The notes under the pieces are model-generated. The model searched no databases, was not told the origin of the DNA, and saw only the letters and a list, made by a program, of their open reading frames with translations. A stretch of 41,246 nt of DNA. Origin: an uncultured Clostridia bacterium. GTDB lineage: Bacteria; Bacillota; Clostridia; Oscillospirales; Ruminococcaceae. The position numbers and the translations under genes were made by a program. The DNA lies in assembly GCA_945829235.1 (NCBI GenBank), contig CALZUA010000027.1:1-41246 (forward strand), in the 5' to 3' direction. This document shows positions 24,242 through 32,635 of the stretch, one piece after another (the first letter of the stretch is position 1; each line of letters opens with the position of its first letter).

Positions 24242-24352
24242 ATGTCTGATAATATTGAAAATAATTCTGCTGTGTATTTTGACAGTGAAACTTGGGTTTG
24301 ACCGTCCTGCGGAAAACCCGACAACGGGCAGTTCCGAAGCTCGGGGATTTGA
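24242..24352 (+). pseudogene. Broken zinc-ribbon ORF with in-frame UGA at a cysteine position
   Basis: ATG 24242 (SD AGGAG) opens MSDNIENNSAVYFDSETWV, then TGA (24299-24301), then in frame PSCGKPDNGQFRSSGI-stop. Restoring a Cys codon would give the familiar WVCPSCGKPDNGQF ribbon start, so TGA replaced TGT or TGC. The second CxxC is missing, so the ORF is decayed in two ways. Confidence 0.6.
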
Positions 24353-24385
24353 CTGCCTAAAACGCTACTGACCCATAAATATGAT

Positions 24386-24420
24386 AACAGGCTCTCTGGT
24401 TAAACGGAGAGCCTGTTTTT
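24386..24420 (+). terminator. Strong terminator after the zinc-ribbon genes
   Basis: An 11-bp perfect stem AACAGGCTCTC (24386-24396) / GAGAGCCTGTT (24407-24417) followed by T residues; it can also act on the minus strand for the SirTM gene. Confidence 0.92.
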
Positions 24421-24445
24421 GCTGTTGTGCTTAATTTTTGGCAAT

Positions 24446-25315
24446 TCACAAGCACTTCTCAATAATCTCCCCTATATCCCCGTCAATGCAAATCGCCCGA
24501 TTTTGTATTTCGGCAGGGCAATAGCACTCCCCGAGATTTACGCAAGCATAGACAGCATTTGGGTTCTGCACTGTCATCTGCCAAAACGGATATTTAATGA
24601 TAACAGGCGTGTTGAAGCCCACGCCAAGTTCAAGAAGCAGGATATGTGAATTGCTGTGTTTGCTGACAAAATCCTCGTATCGTTTTGCGGCAGCATACCA
24701 ACCCTCGTCCTGCACAAATAAATCGTCACAGCGCAGGTTCATAGTCATTGGCGCACCGCATACGGGGCATTTCGGGATAAGCTCATCGGAGATTTTCATA
24801 TCCTTTTGAAGCGCTGTCATTTTGCGAACAGCGGCTTCGTTATCATAGGTTTTGTTGTGGCAGGCTTTGCCGCATTGCCACAAGCCGTAATCTCCCTGCG
24901 TATAGAAAAGCCGCTTTTTATCAAAGCCGGCTTTCTGAAATTGATGGTCAACATTGGTTGTCAGCACAAAATAATCCTTGCTTTCAACCAGCTTCAGCAA
25001 GTCACTGTAAGGCTTTCCGACAGGCGCGTCATAGCGGTTTATCAATATATGCCTTGACCACCAAGCCCAGTATTCCTTTAGCGTTTCAAAGGGATAAAAT
25101 CCGCCCGAATACATATCCGTAATGCCATATTTTTCGCGGAAATCGCTGAAATATTTCTCAAACCGCTCTCCGCTATACGTAAAGCCCGATGACGCGGAAA
25201 GTCCTGCTCCTGCGCCTATCAGAACAGCGTCAGCGGTTCGTATTTCATTGGAAAGCCGATTTATGTTATCCGAAAAGCTCCCTGTAAATTTCGTAGTCTG
25301 TGTCCTTGAATACAT
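24446..25315 (-). CDS. SirTM-type sirtuin (macrodomain-linked Sir2-family protein)
   Basis: 289 residues from ATG 25315 (SD AAGGTGA), overlapping the macrodomain gene by 50 nt. The NAD-binding GAGAGLSASSGF (34-45), TTNVDHQFQKAGF (119-131, Asn121/Asp123) and TQGDYGLWQC segments identify a Sir2 fold. A four-Cys zinc site is visible (C148, C152 and CPVC). Overlap with a Zn-macrodomain gene is the hallmark of class M sirtuins, known in Staphylococcus and Streptococcus to ADP-ribosylate a lipoylated GcvH-like carrier. No GcvH-L or LplA2 gene is present within the window, so the target here is unknown. Confidence 0.88.
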   Translation of the reverse strand: MYSRTQTTKFTGSFSDNINRLSNEIRTADAVLIGAGAGLSASSGFTYSGERFEKYFSDFREKYGITDMYSGGFYPFETLKEYWAWWSRHILINRYDAPVGKPYSDLLKLVESKDYFVLTTNVDHQFQKAGFDKKRLFYTQGDYGLWQCGKACHNKTYDNEAAVRKMTALQKDMKISDELIPKCPVCGAPMTMNLRCDDLFVQDEGWYAAAKRYEDFVSKHSNSHILLLELGVGFNTPVIIKYPFWQMTVQNPNAVYACVNLGECYCPAEIQNRAICIDGDIGEIIEKCL

Positions 25316-26039
25316 TGAATATCACCTTAATTCTGCTATGGGTATTTTCCTTAAAATCCGTAACTGTTCTCACCGCAATTTCTGCGGCTTCTCTGTTCGG
25401 GAAATGGAACTCGCCCGTAGAAATACAGCAGAAAGCAATACTTGCAATTCCATTTTCCTCCGCAAGTGCAAGGCATGAGCGGTAGCAGGAAGCAAGCTGT
25501 TCTTCGTCATTTCTTGTGACTTCGCCGCCGATAAATGGACCTACCGTGTGCAGAACAAATTTGCAGGGCAGATTGTAGGCTTTTGTGAGCTTTGCTCTGC
25601 CAACAGGCTCGGAATAGCCCTGCTTTCTCATAATCTCTGCACATTCCAGCCGAAGCTGAATGCCCGAAAAGGTATGTATCGCATTGTCAATACAACCGTG
25701 ACAGGGACAGAAACAGCCCAGCATTTCGGAGTTTGCCGCATTGACTATTGCGTCACAGCGAAGCGTTGTAATATCCCCTTGCCACAAATAAATATCGCCG
25801 CATATCGGTGTAAGGTCGGACAAATCCGTTATCCCTTTTTTCATAGTTTCAACTTGCAGATATTCGTCCTGCAACTTAAGAAAATCATCGCCGATTGGGT
25901 GCGGTCTGCGGATATTCATAAGGGCGCGGAGCAGTCGTTTTTGCTCCGTTTCGGATTTCGGAACAGGCGTTTCCTTGTACTGCGGCTGTTCTTCCAACAG
26001 CTTGTTGATGAGGACTATTCTCATTTCGGATTGCGTCAT
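25266..26039 (-). CDS. Zn-dependent macrodomain protein-ADP-ribose hydrolase
   Basis: 257 residues from ATG 26039 (SD GAGG). The macrodomain motif DAIVNAANSEMLGCF (96-110) is followed by the zinc-macro signature CPCHGCIDNAIH, with C109, H114 and C116 as likely ligands, then GPFIGGE and CCISTGEFHFPN phosphate loops. Known role of the family: removal of ADP-ribose from proteins modified by the linked SirTM. The ~70 N-terminal residues are helical, as in other Zn-macro proteins. Confidence 0.9.
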   Translation of the reverse strand: MTQSEMRIVLINKLLEEQPQYKETPVPKSETEQKRLLRALMNIRRPHPIGDDFLKLQDEYLQVETMKKGITDLSDLTPICGDIYLWQGDITTLRCDAIVNAANSEMLGCFCPCHGCIDNAIHTFSGIQLRLECAEIMRKQGYSEPVGRAKLTKAYNLPCKFVLHTVGPFIGGEVTRNDEEQLASCYRSCLALAEENGIASIAFCCISTGEFHFPNREAAEIAVRTVTDFKENTHSRIKVIFNVFKDTDYEIYRELFG

Positions 26040-26079
26040 ATTACAACCTCTTTTCTACCGCATTCACGGGATGCACAAA

Positions 26080-26099
26080 GGCTGCCGTTCCCGACAGCC
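26080..26099 (-). terminator. Possible terminator after the NAD(P)H-binding gene
   Basis: GGCTG and CAGCC arms (26080-26099) form a short GC-rich hairpin between two minus-strand genes, followed on the minus strand by TTTGTG. Weak T tract, so partial readthrough into the macrodomain gene is possible. Confidence 0.4.
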
Positions 26100-26111
26100 C
26101 CTGTTTTCATT

Positions 26112-26741
26112 TTATTCCGAAACTACGCTGATGCGCTTCTGAATATTGTTGCCCTTTACTATTTCGTCAACCATTGCAATTGCGTAATCCGCATAGCTGA
26201 TAACGCTCTCGCCCTTGGAGTTCAGCGTCAGTTCCTCACCGCCGAGAATATATTTGCCTGTTCTGTCACCGTCTGCACGGAAATCTCCCGCGGGGCTGAG
26301 GAATGTCCACTTCACATCATTTCTTGTGCGCAGCTCTTCGAGCGCCTTGACCTGTGCGGCTGCAAGAGGCTTAAACATATCCGGGAAATCGGGACCGTCC
26401 ATAACCTGAACTGTATGCTCGGGATTTACATAGAGGCTTCCTGCACCGCCGACTACCAGCAGACGTATATCTGTTCCGCTGAGAATATCGCAAAGGTGCT
26501 TGAGAGATGTGGAGTGCTGCGGCAGAACATCAGGCGCCCATGCACCGAATGCGTCAACAACTGCGTCAAAGCCCTTGAGATCATCGGCGGTGAGGTCAAA
26601 CAGATCCTTTACGATAACTTTCTTTGCGGCAGACTTGTTCTCACCTCTTACAACGGCGGTAACATCAAGACCTCTTTCTACAGCTTCCTTTACGATAAGC
26701 TGACCTGCTTTTCCGTTTGCACAAATAACTGCGATTTTCAT
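26112..26741 (-). CDS. NAD(P)H-binding protein, atypical short-chain dehydrogenase
   Basis: 209 residues from ATG 26741 (SD AGGAGG). N-terminal Rossmann strand with MKIAVICANGKAGQLIVKEA (nucleotide-binding loop ANGKAGQ), VVDAFGAW, LLVVGGAGSL and TFLSPAGDF motifs of NmrA/YwnB-like proteins. Divergent from an HxlR regulator, a common pairing in thiol- or quinone-stress responses. Substrate unknown. Confidence 0.85.
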   Translation of the reverse strand: MKIAVICANGKAGQLIVKEAVERGLDVTAVVRGENKSAAKKVIVKDLFDLTADDLKGFDAVVDAFGAWAPDVLPQHSTSLKHLCDILSGTDIRLLVVGGAGSLYVNPEHTVQVMDGPDFPDMFKPLAAAQVKALEELRTRNDVKWTFLSPAGDFRADGDRTGKYILGGEELTLNSKGESVISYADYAIAMVDEIVKGNNIQKRISVVSE

Positions 26742-26811
26742 AGTATTATCCTCCTGAAATATGGTTTTGCTTTTCGGAAGATTTCAGCGCTGTTTCTCTT
26801 TCCTTGTCTAT

Positions 26812-26840
26812 ATGATACCACAATGCAGTCGGCTTGTAAA
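26812..26840 (-). promoter_or_regulatory. Promoter of the NAD(P)H-binding gene
   Basis: Minus strand TTTACA (26840-26835), 17-nt spacer, TATCAT (26817-26812). Confidence 0.65.
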
Positions 26841-26903
26841 GTACGCACTTTTTTGTGATATAGTTACCAAAATGATACTAATGGACGGTTACCGCAGGGT
26901 AAC
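26838..26903. promoter_or_regulatory. Two palindromes, candidate HxlR operators
   Basis: AAAGTACGCACTTT (26838-26851) overlaps the -35 box of the minus-strand promoter. GTTACC-gcag-GGTAAC (26888-26903) lies between the divergent promoters. A third element, GTAAGTTACTATTTG (26991-27005), lies just after the HxlR -10 box and resembles sites of the HxlR-family repressor YodB. Confidence 0.5.
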
Positions 26904-26955
26904 GATTGTTTGAAATAGGGGTTTGAGAGCATTTTTCTGCCCGAAAAAATTTTTA

Positions 26956-26984
26956 TTGACTTGTTTTGAGCAGTATGGTATAAT
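26956..26984 (+). promoter_or_regulatory. Promoter of the HxlR regulator
   Basis: TTGACT (26956-26961), 17-nt spacer, TATAAT (26979-26984). Confidence 0.8.
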
Positions 26985-27026
26985 TAGAATGTAAGTTACT
27001 ATTTGATACATTTGAGGAGGCTTGTT

Positions 27027-27362
27027 ATGAGCGAACAGAAAACGATTAAAGAATTGCCCTCCTGTCCCGTTGAAACAACCCTTACCCTTATCGGTGACAA
27101 GTGGAAGGTGCTGATACTCCGTGACCTGATTACAGGCACAAAGCGCTTCGGCGAGCTGAAAAAATCTATCGGAAGCGTATCGCAGAAGGTGCTGACCGCA
27201 CAGCTTCGGGATATGGAGGAAAGCGGACTTGTGAGCCGTAAGGTTTATGCAGAAGTGCCGCCGAAGGTTGAATATTCCCTTACGGAACTTGGTAAAAGTC
27301 TGAAGCCTATTCTTGACGCTATGCAGAGCTGGGGAGAGGGGTATAAGGCTTCGGTAAAATAG
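27027..27362 (+). CDS. HxlR-family winged-helix transcriptional regulator
   Basis: 111 residues from ATG 27027 (SD GAGGAGG); an upstream in-frame ATA/ATT region is not used. Family hallmarks are CPVETTLTLIGDKWKVLILR (Cys near the N-terminus), FGELKKSIGSVSQKVLTAQL, DMEESGLVSRKVYAEVPPKV and YSLTELGKSLKPIL. The conserved N-terminal Cys is the redox sensor in several members. It probably represses itself and the divergent NAD(P)H-binding gene. Confidence 0.93.
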   Translation: MSEQKTIKELPSCPVETTLTLIGDKWKVLILRDLITGTKRFGELKKSIGSVSQKVLTAQLRDMEESGLVSRKVYAEVPPKVEYSLTELGKSLKPILDAMQSWGEGYKASVK

Positions 27363-27424
27363 AGTATCGACCTATCTTTGTAAGTTATTTACGCTCTCTT
27401 GTTTTTTCAACCGCACCGATATAG

Positions 27425-27613
27425 ATTTCACCCGAAACCTGTTCATCGGAATTTGAAAGCTTCTTTAGCTACGAAGGACAGACGGCTCTCGCAATGTTCC
27501 GTCATTACAACGAAAATAGCTTTTGGGGGAACGCATTCACACTTACGAATACTCTCGGACGCGAACCGGTCACAATCAACGAATATTTTAGAAAGGCTTT
27601 ACAGATTGAATAA
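27425..27613 (+). pseudogene. C-terminal fragment of a lost gene
   Basis: After a stop at 27422 the frame reads well for 62 codons (FESFFSYEGQTALAMFRHYN, ENSFWGNAFTLTNTLGREPV, TINEYFRKALQIE-stop) with no start or SD. It looks like the end of an NmrA-like NAD(P)-binding protein, though I am not certain. It lies 60 nt after HxlR, where a regulated oxidoreductase would be expected. Confidence 0.45.
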
Positions 27614-27663
27614 GCAGGGAAGGAGAGCCTGTAATGGAGCTTGCGATTTTCTCGTTTGCTTAA

Positions 27664-29010
27664 TTACAGATTTTCACCGTTGTTTTCAATTACAGTTTTG
27701 TACCAGTATCCCGAATCCTTCACAATGCGTTTTTGTGTGGGATAATCAACAAATATCATTCCGAAACGCTCGCTGTAGCCCTTTGCCCATTCAAAGTTAT
27801 CGAGCAGTGACCACTGAAAATAACCACGAATATCCGCTCCGTTTTCTGCAGATTTTTTCAGTTCAAGGAGATAGCGGTTGAGATAATCAATGCGGTTGGG
27901 GTCGTGTACCTTTCCGTCGAGTGAGATGCAGTCGTGAGCGGACATTCCGTTCTCGGTAATATAAATTGGCAACCCGTACCTGTCGTAATGGAATTTTGTT
28001 CCCCAAAATAATGACGAAGGGACTATATCCCAGCCGATAGCCGTCCGAGGGTGTCCCGCAGGACAGGGAACTATTTCGGCTGAACCGTTTTCGTCTGTTT
28101 TTACGAGTTTTCCCGTATAAATATTCAGCCCGATAAAATCAATGGGTGCGGAGATGAGCTTCATATCCTCTGCGGATTTTTCAGGGAAGATATCCCCGTA
28201 TGCGTTCATAAGTTCATCGGGATATTTTCCGAATACGATAGGGTCCAACCAGAAGCTCTCGGAAAACACAAAATTACCTTTGCCGCAGCTGAAATACGAA
28301 TTTTCGGCAGTTTCAATATCCTTATCGGACAGTGGAACAGATGGAGTTGTAGCTATTGTAAAGCCTATTTTTACATCGCGCACATTTTCCCTCAGCACTC
28401 GGACAGCCTTACCGTGAGCCTTATGTACATTATGACTAATTCGCAGAAGCTCTTTGTCGGAAAGACTATGTCCGGGAGCGTGGTTGCCCTCGGAATATCC
28501 GAAGCCTATGAAAATCTGCGGCTCGTTAAAGGTGATGAAATTTTTAACTCTGTCGCCGAAGCTTTCCGCAACTATTGTTGTGTACAGCTCAAAGCAGTCA
28601 GAAATATCATCATTCAGCCAGCCGCCTTTTAGATGAAGCGCATAGGGCAAATCCCAGTGATACAACGTAACATACGGCTCTATACCGTATTTCAGAAGCT
28701 CGTTTATCAGGTCATTGTAAAAATCAATGCCTTTTTGATTTACCGCACCCGTTCCCTCGGGAAGTATCCTGCTCCACGATATGGAAAAGCGATACGCCTT
28801 TATCCCAAGCTCCGCCATAAGCTTTACATCTTCCTTATAGCGGTGATAATGGTCGCAGGCAATATCGCCTGTGCTGTTGTCGTAGATTTTTCCCTCGGAA
28901 TGGGTAAATTCGTCCCAGATGCTTCTTCCTTTGCCGTCCTCGTCAAATGCACCCTCGATTTGATATGCAGCGGTAGCCGCTCCCCAAACAAAATCTTTTC
29001 TGAAGCTCAT
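27664..29010 (-). CDS. Glycoside hydrolase family 1 beta-glucosidase
   Basis: 448 residues from ATG 29010 (SD AAAGGAAGG), normal for GH1; the longer upstream frame lacks an SD and runs through the promoter. Starts MSFRKDFVWGAATAAYQIEG. Acid/base Glu in TFNEPQ (E163), nucleophile Glu in ITENG (E353), YHWDLPY substrate motif and WSLLDNFEWAKGY near the end. No signal peptide, so cytoplasmic; likely cleaves beta-glucosides such as cellobiose. I see no phosphosugar-specific marker that I can judge. Confidence 0.95.
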   Translation of the reverse strand: MSFRKDFVWGAATAAYQIEGAFDEDGKGRSIWDEFTHSEGKIYDNSTGDIACDHYHRYKEDVKLMAELGIKAYRFSISWSRILPEGTGAVNQKGIDFYNDLINELLKYGIEPYVTLYHWDLPYALHLKGGWLNDDISDCFELYTTIVAESFGDRVKNFITFNEPQIFIGFGYSEGNHAPGHSLSDKELLRISHNVHKAHGKAVRVLRENVRDVKIGFTIATTPSVPLSDKDIETAENSYFSCGKGNFVFSESFWLDPIVFGKYPDELMNAYGDIFPEKSAEDMKLISAPIDFIGLNIYTGKLVKTDENGSAEIVPCPAGHPRTAIGWDIVPSSLFWGTKFHYDRYGLPIYITENGMSAHDCISLDGKVHDPNRIDYLNRYLLELKKSAENGADIRGYFQWSLLDNFEWAKGYSERFGMIFVDYPTQKRIVKDSGYWYKTVIENNGENL

Positions 29011-29172
29011 AAAATCCTTCCTTTCAATAATAGCTTTTATTTTTCCTTGTCCGCAATATGCTTGCGGTATTCGGACGTTGTAATTTGCATTCTCGTTTTG
29101 AACTGCCGCATAAAATGCAGATCGCATTTGAATCTGCACATTTGGGCTATTTGTGTAATGGGTTATATATTT
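29011..29172 (-). other. Long 5' leader of the GH1 gene
   Basis: About 155 nt between promoter and start. It contains a perfect hairpin CCGCAA/TTGCGG (29051-29056 with 29062-29067) that competes with GTCCG/CGGAC (29049-29053 with 29072-29076), the kind of alternative pairing seen in regulated leaders. No known riboswitch recognised. Confidence 0.35.
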
Positions 29173-29201
29173 ATTATACAATATTTTTCCACAAAAATCA
29201 A
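29173..29201 (-). promoter_or_regulatory. Sigma-A promoter of the GH1 gene
   Basis: Minus strand TTGATT (29201-29196), 17-nt spacer, TATAAT (29178-29173). Confidence 0.75.
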
Positions 29202-29380
29202 CCCAAAGTTTTAAGTGTTTCATTCATTAACTGCCGGTTTAAGCACTGTAATTTAATCATAATCGATTTAAATTCACTTTACAATGATAATTTCTGCATT
29301 ATCACTGACACATTTCACTAATTCCCAAATTACCAATATCTCAATAGCAGGATAAGTCAGTATTTTAGCAGGATAATATA

Positions 29381-29409
29381 TTGACAAAACAAGGCACATT
29401 GTATATAAT
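29381..29409 (+). promoter_or_regulatory. Sigma-A promoter of the GH3 gene
   Basis: Consensus TTGACA (29381-29386), 17-nt spacer, TATAAT (29404-29409), about 50 nt before the ATG. Between this and the GH1 promoter (29202-29380) I see only AT-rich sequence. Confidence 0.85.
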
Positions 29410-29461
29410 TTAGGAAAGAATATAATTAAATCAGAACAGTCACTATGAAAGGACAATCACT

Positions 29462-31540
29462 ATGGAAAAATATCTTGACAGCTCCCTCAGCGCAGAAGAA
29501 AGAGCGGTTGCGTTAACCGATGCAATGACGGTGGAGGAGCAGGCTTCTCAGCTCAGATACGACGCTCTTGCCGTAGAAAGGCTGGGTATTCCCGAATACA
29601 ACTGGTGGAACGAGGGACTTCACGGTCTGGCGCGTTCGGGTATAGCCACAATGTTTCCGCAGGCTATCGGTCTGGCGGCTATGTTTGATACGGAGCTTAC
29701 CGGTAAGGTCGCGGAGATAACCGCCGAGGAAGCTCGCGCAAAGTATAATGCATATACAAAATACGGTGACAGAGATATATACAAGGGACTGACCATCTGG
29801 GCGCCCAATATCAATATTTTCCGTGACCCTCGCTGGGGCAGAGGACATGAAACCTACGGCGAAGACCCGTATCTGACCGCAGAAAACGGTAAAGCATTTG
29901 TAAAAGGCTTGCAGGGTGAAGGAAAAACAATGAAAGCTGCCGCTTGCGCCAAGCATTTTGCTGTTCACAGCGGTCCCGAAGCATTGCGTCACGAGTTTAA
30001 TGCCGAGGTTTCCAAAAAGGATATTGAAGAAACCTATCTTCCGGCATTTGAAGCACTTGTCAGAGAAGCTCACGTTGAGGGCGTAATGGGCGCATATAAC
30101 TGTGTAAACGGCGAGGCTTCCTGCGCGAGCAGTTTTCTTATGTCCAAGCTGAACGAGTGGGGCTTTGACGGATACTTTGTGTCCGATTGCTGGGCAATAC
30201 GCGATTTCCATGAGCATCACGGTCTTACATTCGGTCCGGTTGAATCTGCGGCTCTTGCCATAAAATCGGGATGCGATGTAAACTGCGGCTGCACTTATGT
30301 GTATCTCCTTTCCGCACTTAACAAGGGACTTATCACAAAGGAGCATATCCGAAACGCCTGCATTCACCTTATGAGAACAAGAATAAGACTTGGTATGTTC
30401 GATGATAAAACAGAATACGATGATATACCTTATACCGTTGTCGCCTGCGATGAGCACAAGGCGGTTTCGCTGAAATGTGCTCAAAAGTCCATGGTATTGC
30501 TGAAAAACAACGGCATACTACCGCTTGATGAAAGCAAGCTAAAGACAATTGCGGTTATCGGTCCAAACAGCGACAGCAGAATTGCGCTGGAGGGCAACTA
30601 TAACGGTACTGCGGACAAGTATGTTACATTCCTTGACGGTATCAGAGAGCGTTTTGCGGGCAGGGTGATTTACGCCGAGGGTTGTCACCTTTATAAAGAC
30701 AGAACCTCGGGACTTGCACAGGCAGGCGACAGATATGCCGAGGCGCTCGCCGCTGCGGATTGCGCCGACCTTGTTGTACTTTGCGTTGGACTCGACTCCA
30801 CCATTGAGGGCGAAGAGGGCGATACGGGCAACGAGTTTTCTTCGGGAGATAAAAATGATTTGCGTCTGCCCGAATGTCAGCGTATCCTAATAGATAAGAT
30901 AATGCAGACGGGAAAGCCGGTTGTCGTTGTGTGCGCCGCAGGAAGCTCGGTGAACACCGAATGTGAGCCGGACGCGCTTATCCACGCGTGGTATCCCGGC
31001 TCGGAAGGCGGCACGGCACTTGCGGGGATACTTTTCGGCGACGTTTCACCTTCGGGCAAGCTGCCCGTAACATTCTACGAGCGTTCCGATATGCTCCCCG
31101 ACTTCACCGATTATTCGATGAAAAACCGCACCTACCGTTATGCGGAAAATAACGTGCTGTATCCTTTCGGATACGGTCTGACTTACGGAAAAATTGTCTG
31201 CACATCGGTTGAATATAAGGCAGGCAAGGCTGTTGTGACCGCCGAAAACACGGGCAATAATGCAGTGGAGGACGTTATTCAGCTTTATATCAAGGACTAT
31301 TGTGAAAACGCTGTGTCAAATGTGAGCCTGTGCGGTTTCAAGAGAGTAAAGCTTGCATCGGGCGAGAAAAAAATCGTGGAAATTCCCGTATTGGAAAGAG
31401 CATTTACCGCTGTTGACGAAAACGGCGAGCGCAAACGCTTCGGCAACAGGTTTACTTTATACGCAGGCACTCATCAGCCTGATGAAATCAGTGAAAAATT
31501 GTGCGGAACAAAGTGCGTCAGCGCAGAAATAAATTTATAA
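29462..31540 (+). CDS. Glycoside hydrolase family 3, beta-xylosidase/beta-glucosidase
   Basis: 692 residues from ATG 29462 (SD AAAGGAC). The N-terminal TIM-like domain has YNWWNEGLHG (45-54), WGRGHETYGEDP (125-136), CAKHFAVHSGPE (162-173) and the nucleophile Asp in YFVSDCWAI (D242). The second domain and a fibronectin-III-like C-terminus (VEDVIQLYIKDY, LCGFKRVKL) follow. The pattern is closest to intracellular xylosidase-type GH3 enzymes; no signal peptide. With the divergent GH1 gene it forms a plant-oligosaccharide utilisation pair. Confidence 0.94.
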   Translation: MEKYLDSSLSAEERAVALTDAMTVEEQASQLRYDALAVERLGIPEYNWWNEGLHGLARSGIATMFPQAIGLAAMFDTELTGKVAEITAEEARAKYNAYTKYGDRDIYKGLTIWAPNINIFRDPRWGRGHETYGEDPYLTAENGKAFVKGLQGEGKTMKAAACAKHFAVHSGPEALRHEFNAEVSKKDIEETYLPAFEALVREAHVEGVMGAYNCVNGEASCASSFLMSKLNEWGFDGYFVSDCWAIRDFHEHHGLTFGPVESAALAIKSGCDVNCGCTYVYLLSALNKGLITKEHIRNACIHLMRTRIRLGMFDDKTEYDDIPYTVVACDEHKAVSLKCAQKSMVLLKNNGILPLDESKLKTIAVIGPNSDSRIALEGNYNGTADKYVTFLDGIRERFAGRVIYAEGCHLYKDRTSGLAQAGDRYAEALAAADCADLVVLCVGLDSTIEGEEGDTGNEFSSGDKNDLRLPECQRILIDKIMQTGKPVVVVCAAGSSVNTECEPDALIHAWYPGSEGGTALAGILFGDVSPSGKLPVTFYERSDMLPDFTDYSMKNRTYRYAENNVLYPFGYGLTYGKIVCTSVEYKAGKAVVTAENTGNNAVEDVIQLYIKDYCENAVSNVSLCGFKRVKLASGEKKIVEIPVLERAFTAVDENGERKRFGNRFTLYAGTHQPDEISEKLCGTKCVSAEINL

Positions 31541-31563
31541 TATTTCGGAATAAAGTTTAAAGG

Positions 31564-31605
31564 CAGCGCCGCACAATTATTGCGTTAGTTGTGCGGCGCT
31601 GTTTT
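31564..31605 (+). terminator. Strong terminator of the GH3 gene
   Basis: A 13-bp perfect stem CAGCGCCGCACAA (31564-31576) / TTGTGCGGCGCTG (31589-31601), then TTTT. Confidence 0.93.
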
Positions 31606-32623
31606 AAGCTTTTTTGCTCGGGATAACAGGCAAAAGAAGATACGGGCGATTTTCGGCTTCGGAATATACCGATGTTGTGCCGGAAAACGCTTTTCCTTTC
31701 AGATAGTGAACCAGAAAATCTTTTTGCATTGTCCTGCGTAATCGGTGTAAAATTCAAGGAATAGTTAGATATCCTTCTGTATTGCCGCGAAGGTGCAGAG
31801 CGTTTCCGCCCCGGTTTCCGCAAGATAAAACGAGAATTTCTATTCTTGACAAATCGATAAGCCTGCGCTGATAAACATATGCATCAATCAGCTCGTTTTC
31901 TTCAATCTCTTCAAAATAGTTTCTCCTGTTCTTAATGAGTTTTTTTCGTCAGGGTTTTGGGTCCCGACAAGTAGTTTCTGGAGATTTTCCCGACCTGTCC
32001 GTATTTTCCAAGGCCATTTTGAACCGCGGCGACCTGTAGGGGATACCAGGCATTTACAAAATCAGACCCAATGCCGCCGTGTCGTGCAAATTCTCTGTAA
32101 AGATCACATACACCCTCGAATGGGATAATCGCTTTAAGATAAGGAGGACGCTGTGCAGCTATTGCCCATTGCATAATGGCATAGTAAGAAATTCCAAGCC
32201 CTGCTATATTTCCGTCACACCAGGGTAAAGAAGCAATTTCCTCAATGCATTCTGCATAATCTTCTGCTTCCTGAATCGTCCAATTGTCAATAACCCCTTC
32301 CGAGCGTCCACAGCGCGGGAGTCAATTTTTGCAATTGCATATTCCTCGGAAATCCATTTTTCAGGGTCAACGGTTTCCCAATTCATATATTTTCCGCTGG
32401 TACCATTGAGAATTTCCGGATACTTTTCCTTAATATCGTGCCAGAACAAGCTATATCCTTGAGAGAAATGCATTCCTTTGCTGTAAGGACCATAAGTCGT
32501 AATACACGGGTATTGTCCTTCCTTGTTGGGACGGTAAACGTCATATCGAATAATTGTGCCGTCACGCATCAGGATTTCACAATCAAATTCAATAATCATT
32601 CCATTCTCTTTAACAGTTATCAT
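31604..32623 (-). pseudogene. Decayed CocE/NonD-type S15 hydrolase
   Basis: ATG 32623 (SD GGGAG) opens ILMRDGTIIRYDVYRPNKEG, GKYMNWETVDPEKWISEEYA and AIAKIDSRAV, as in X-Pro dipeptidyl-peptidase-like CocE/NonD hydrolases. One missing G at the CC pair 32308-32309 breaks the frame. It resumes as GVIDNWTIQEAEDYAECIEE and GLGISYYAIMQWAIAAQRPP (nucleophile Ser in GISYY). One extra A near 31941-31947 breaks it again, then NYFEEIEENELIDAYVYQRR, and a further shift before FLVHYLKGKAFSGTTSVYSE. The C-terminal jelly-roll domain is mostly missing. Several lesions plus a deletion show real decay, not a single read error. Confidence 0.85.
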
Positions 32624-32635
32624 TTTTTCTCCCGT

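Noticed and set aside
24299-24301. Selenocysteine at the UGA of the broken zinc ribbon
   Set aside because: No clear SECIS-like stem loop, second metal-binding CxxC missing, and the ORF ends 16 codons later; decay is simpler.
25548-26858. 436-codon plus-strand frame opposite the macrodomain and NAD(P)H-binding genes
   Set aside because: It spans two well-supported minus-strand genes and their gap; composition is that of a shadow frame.
29513-30484. 323-codon minus-strand frame inside the GH3 gene
   Set aside because: Antisense shadow of a catalytically complete GH3 sequence.
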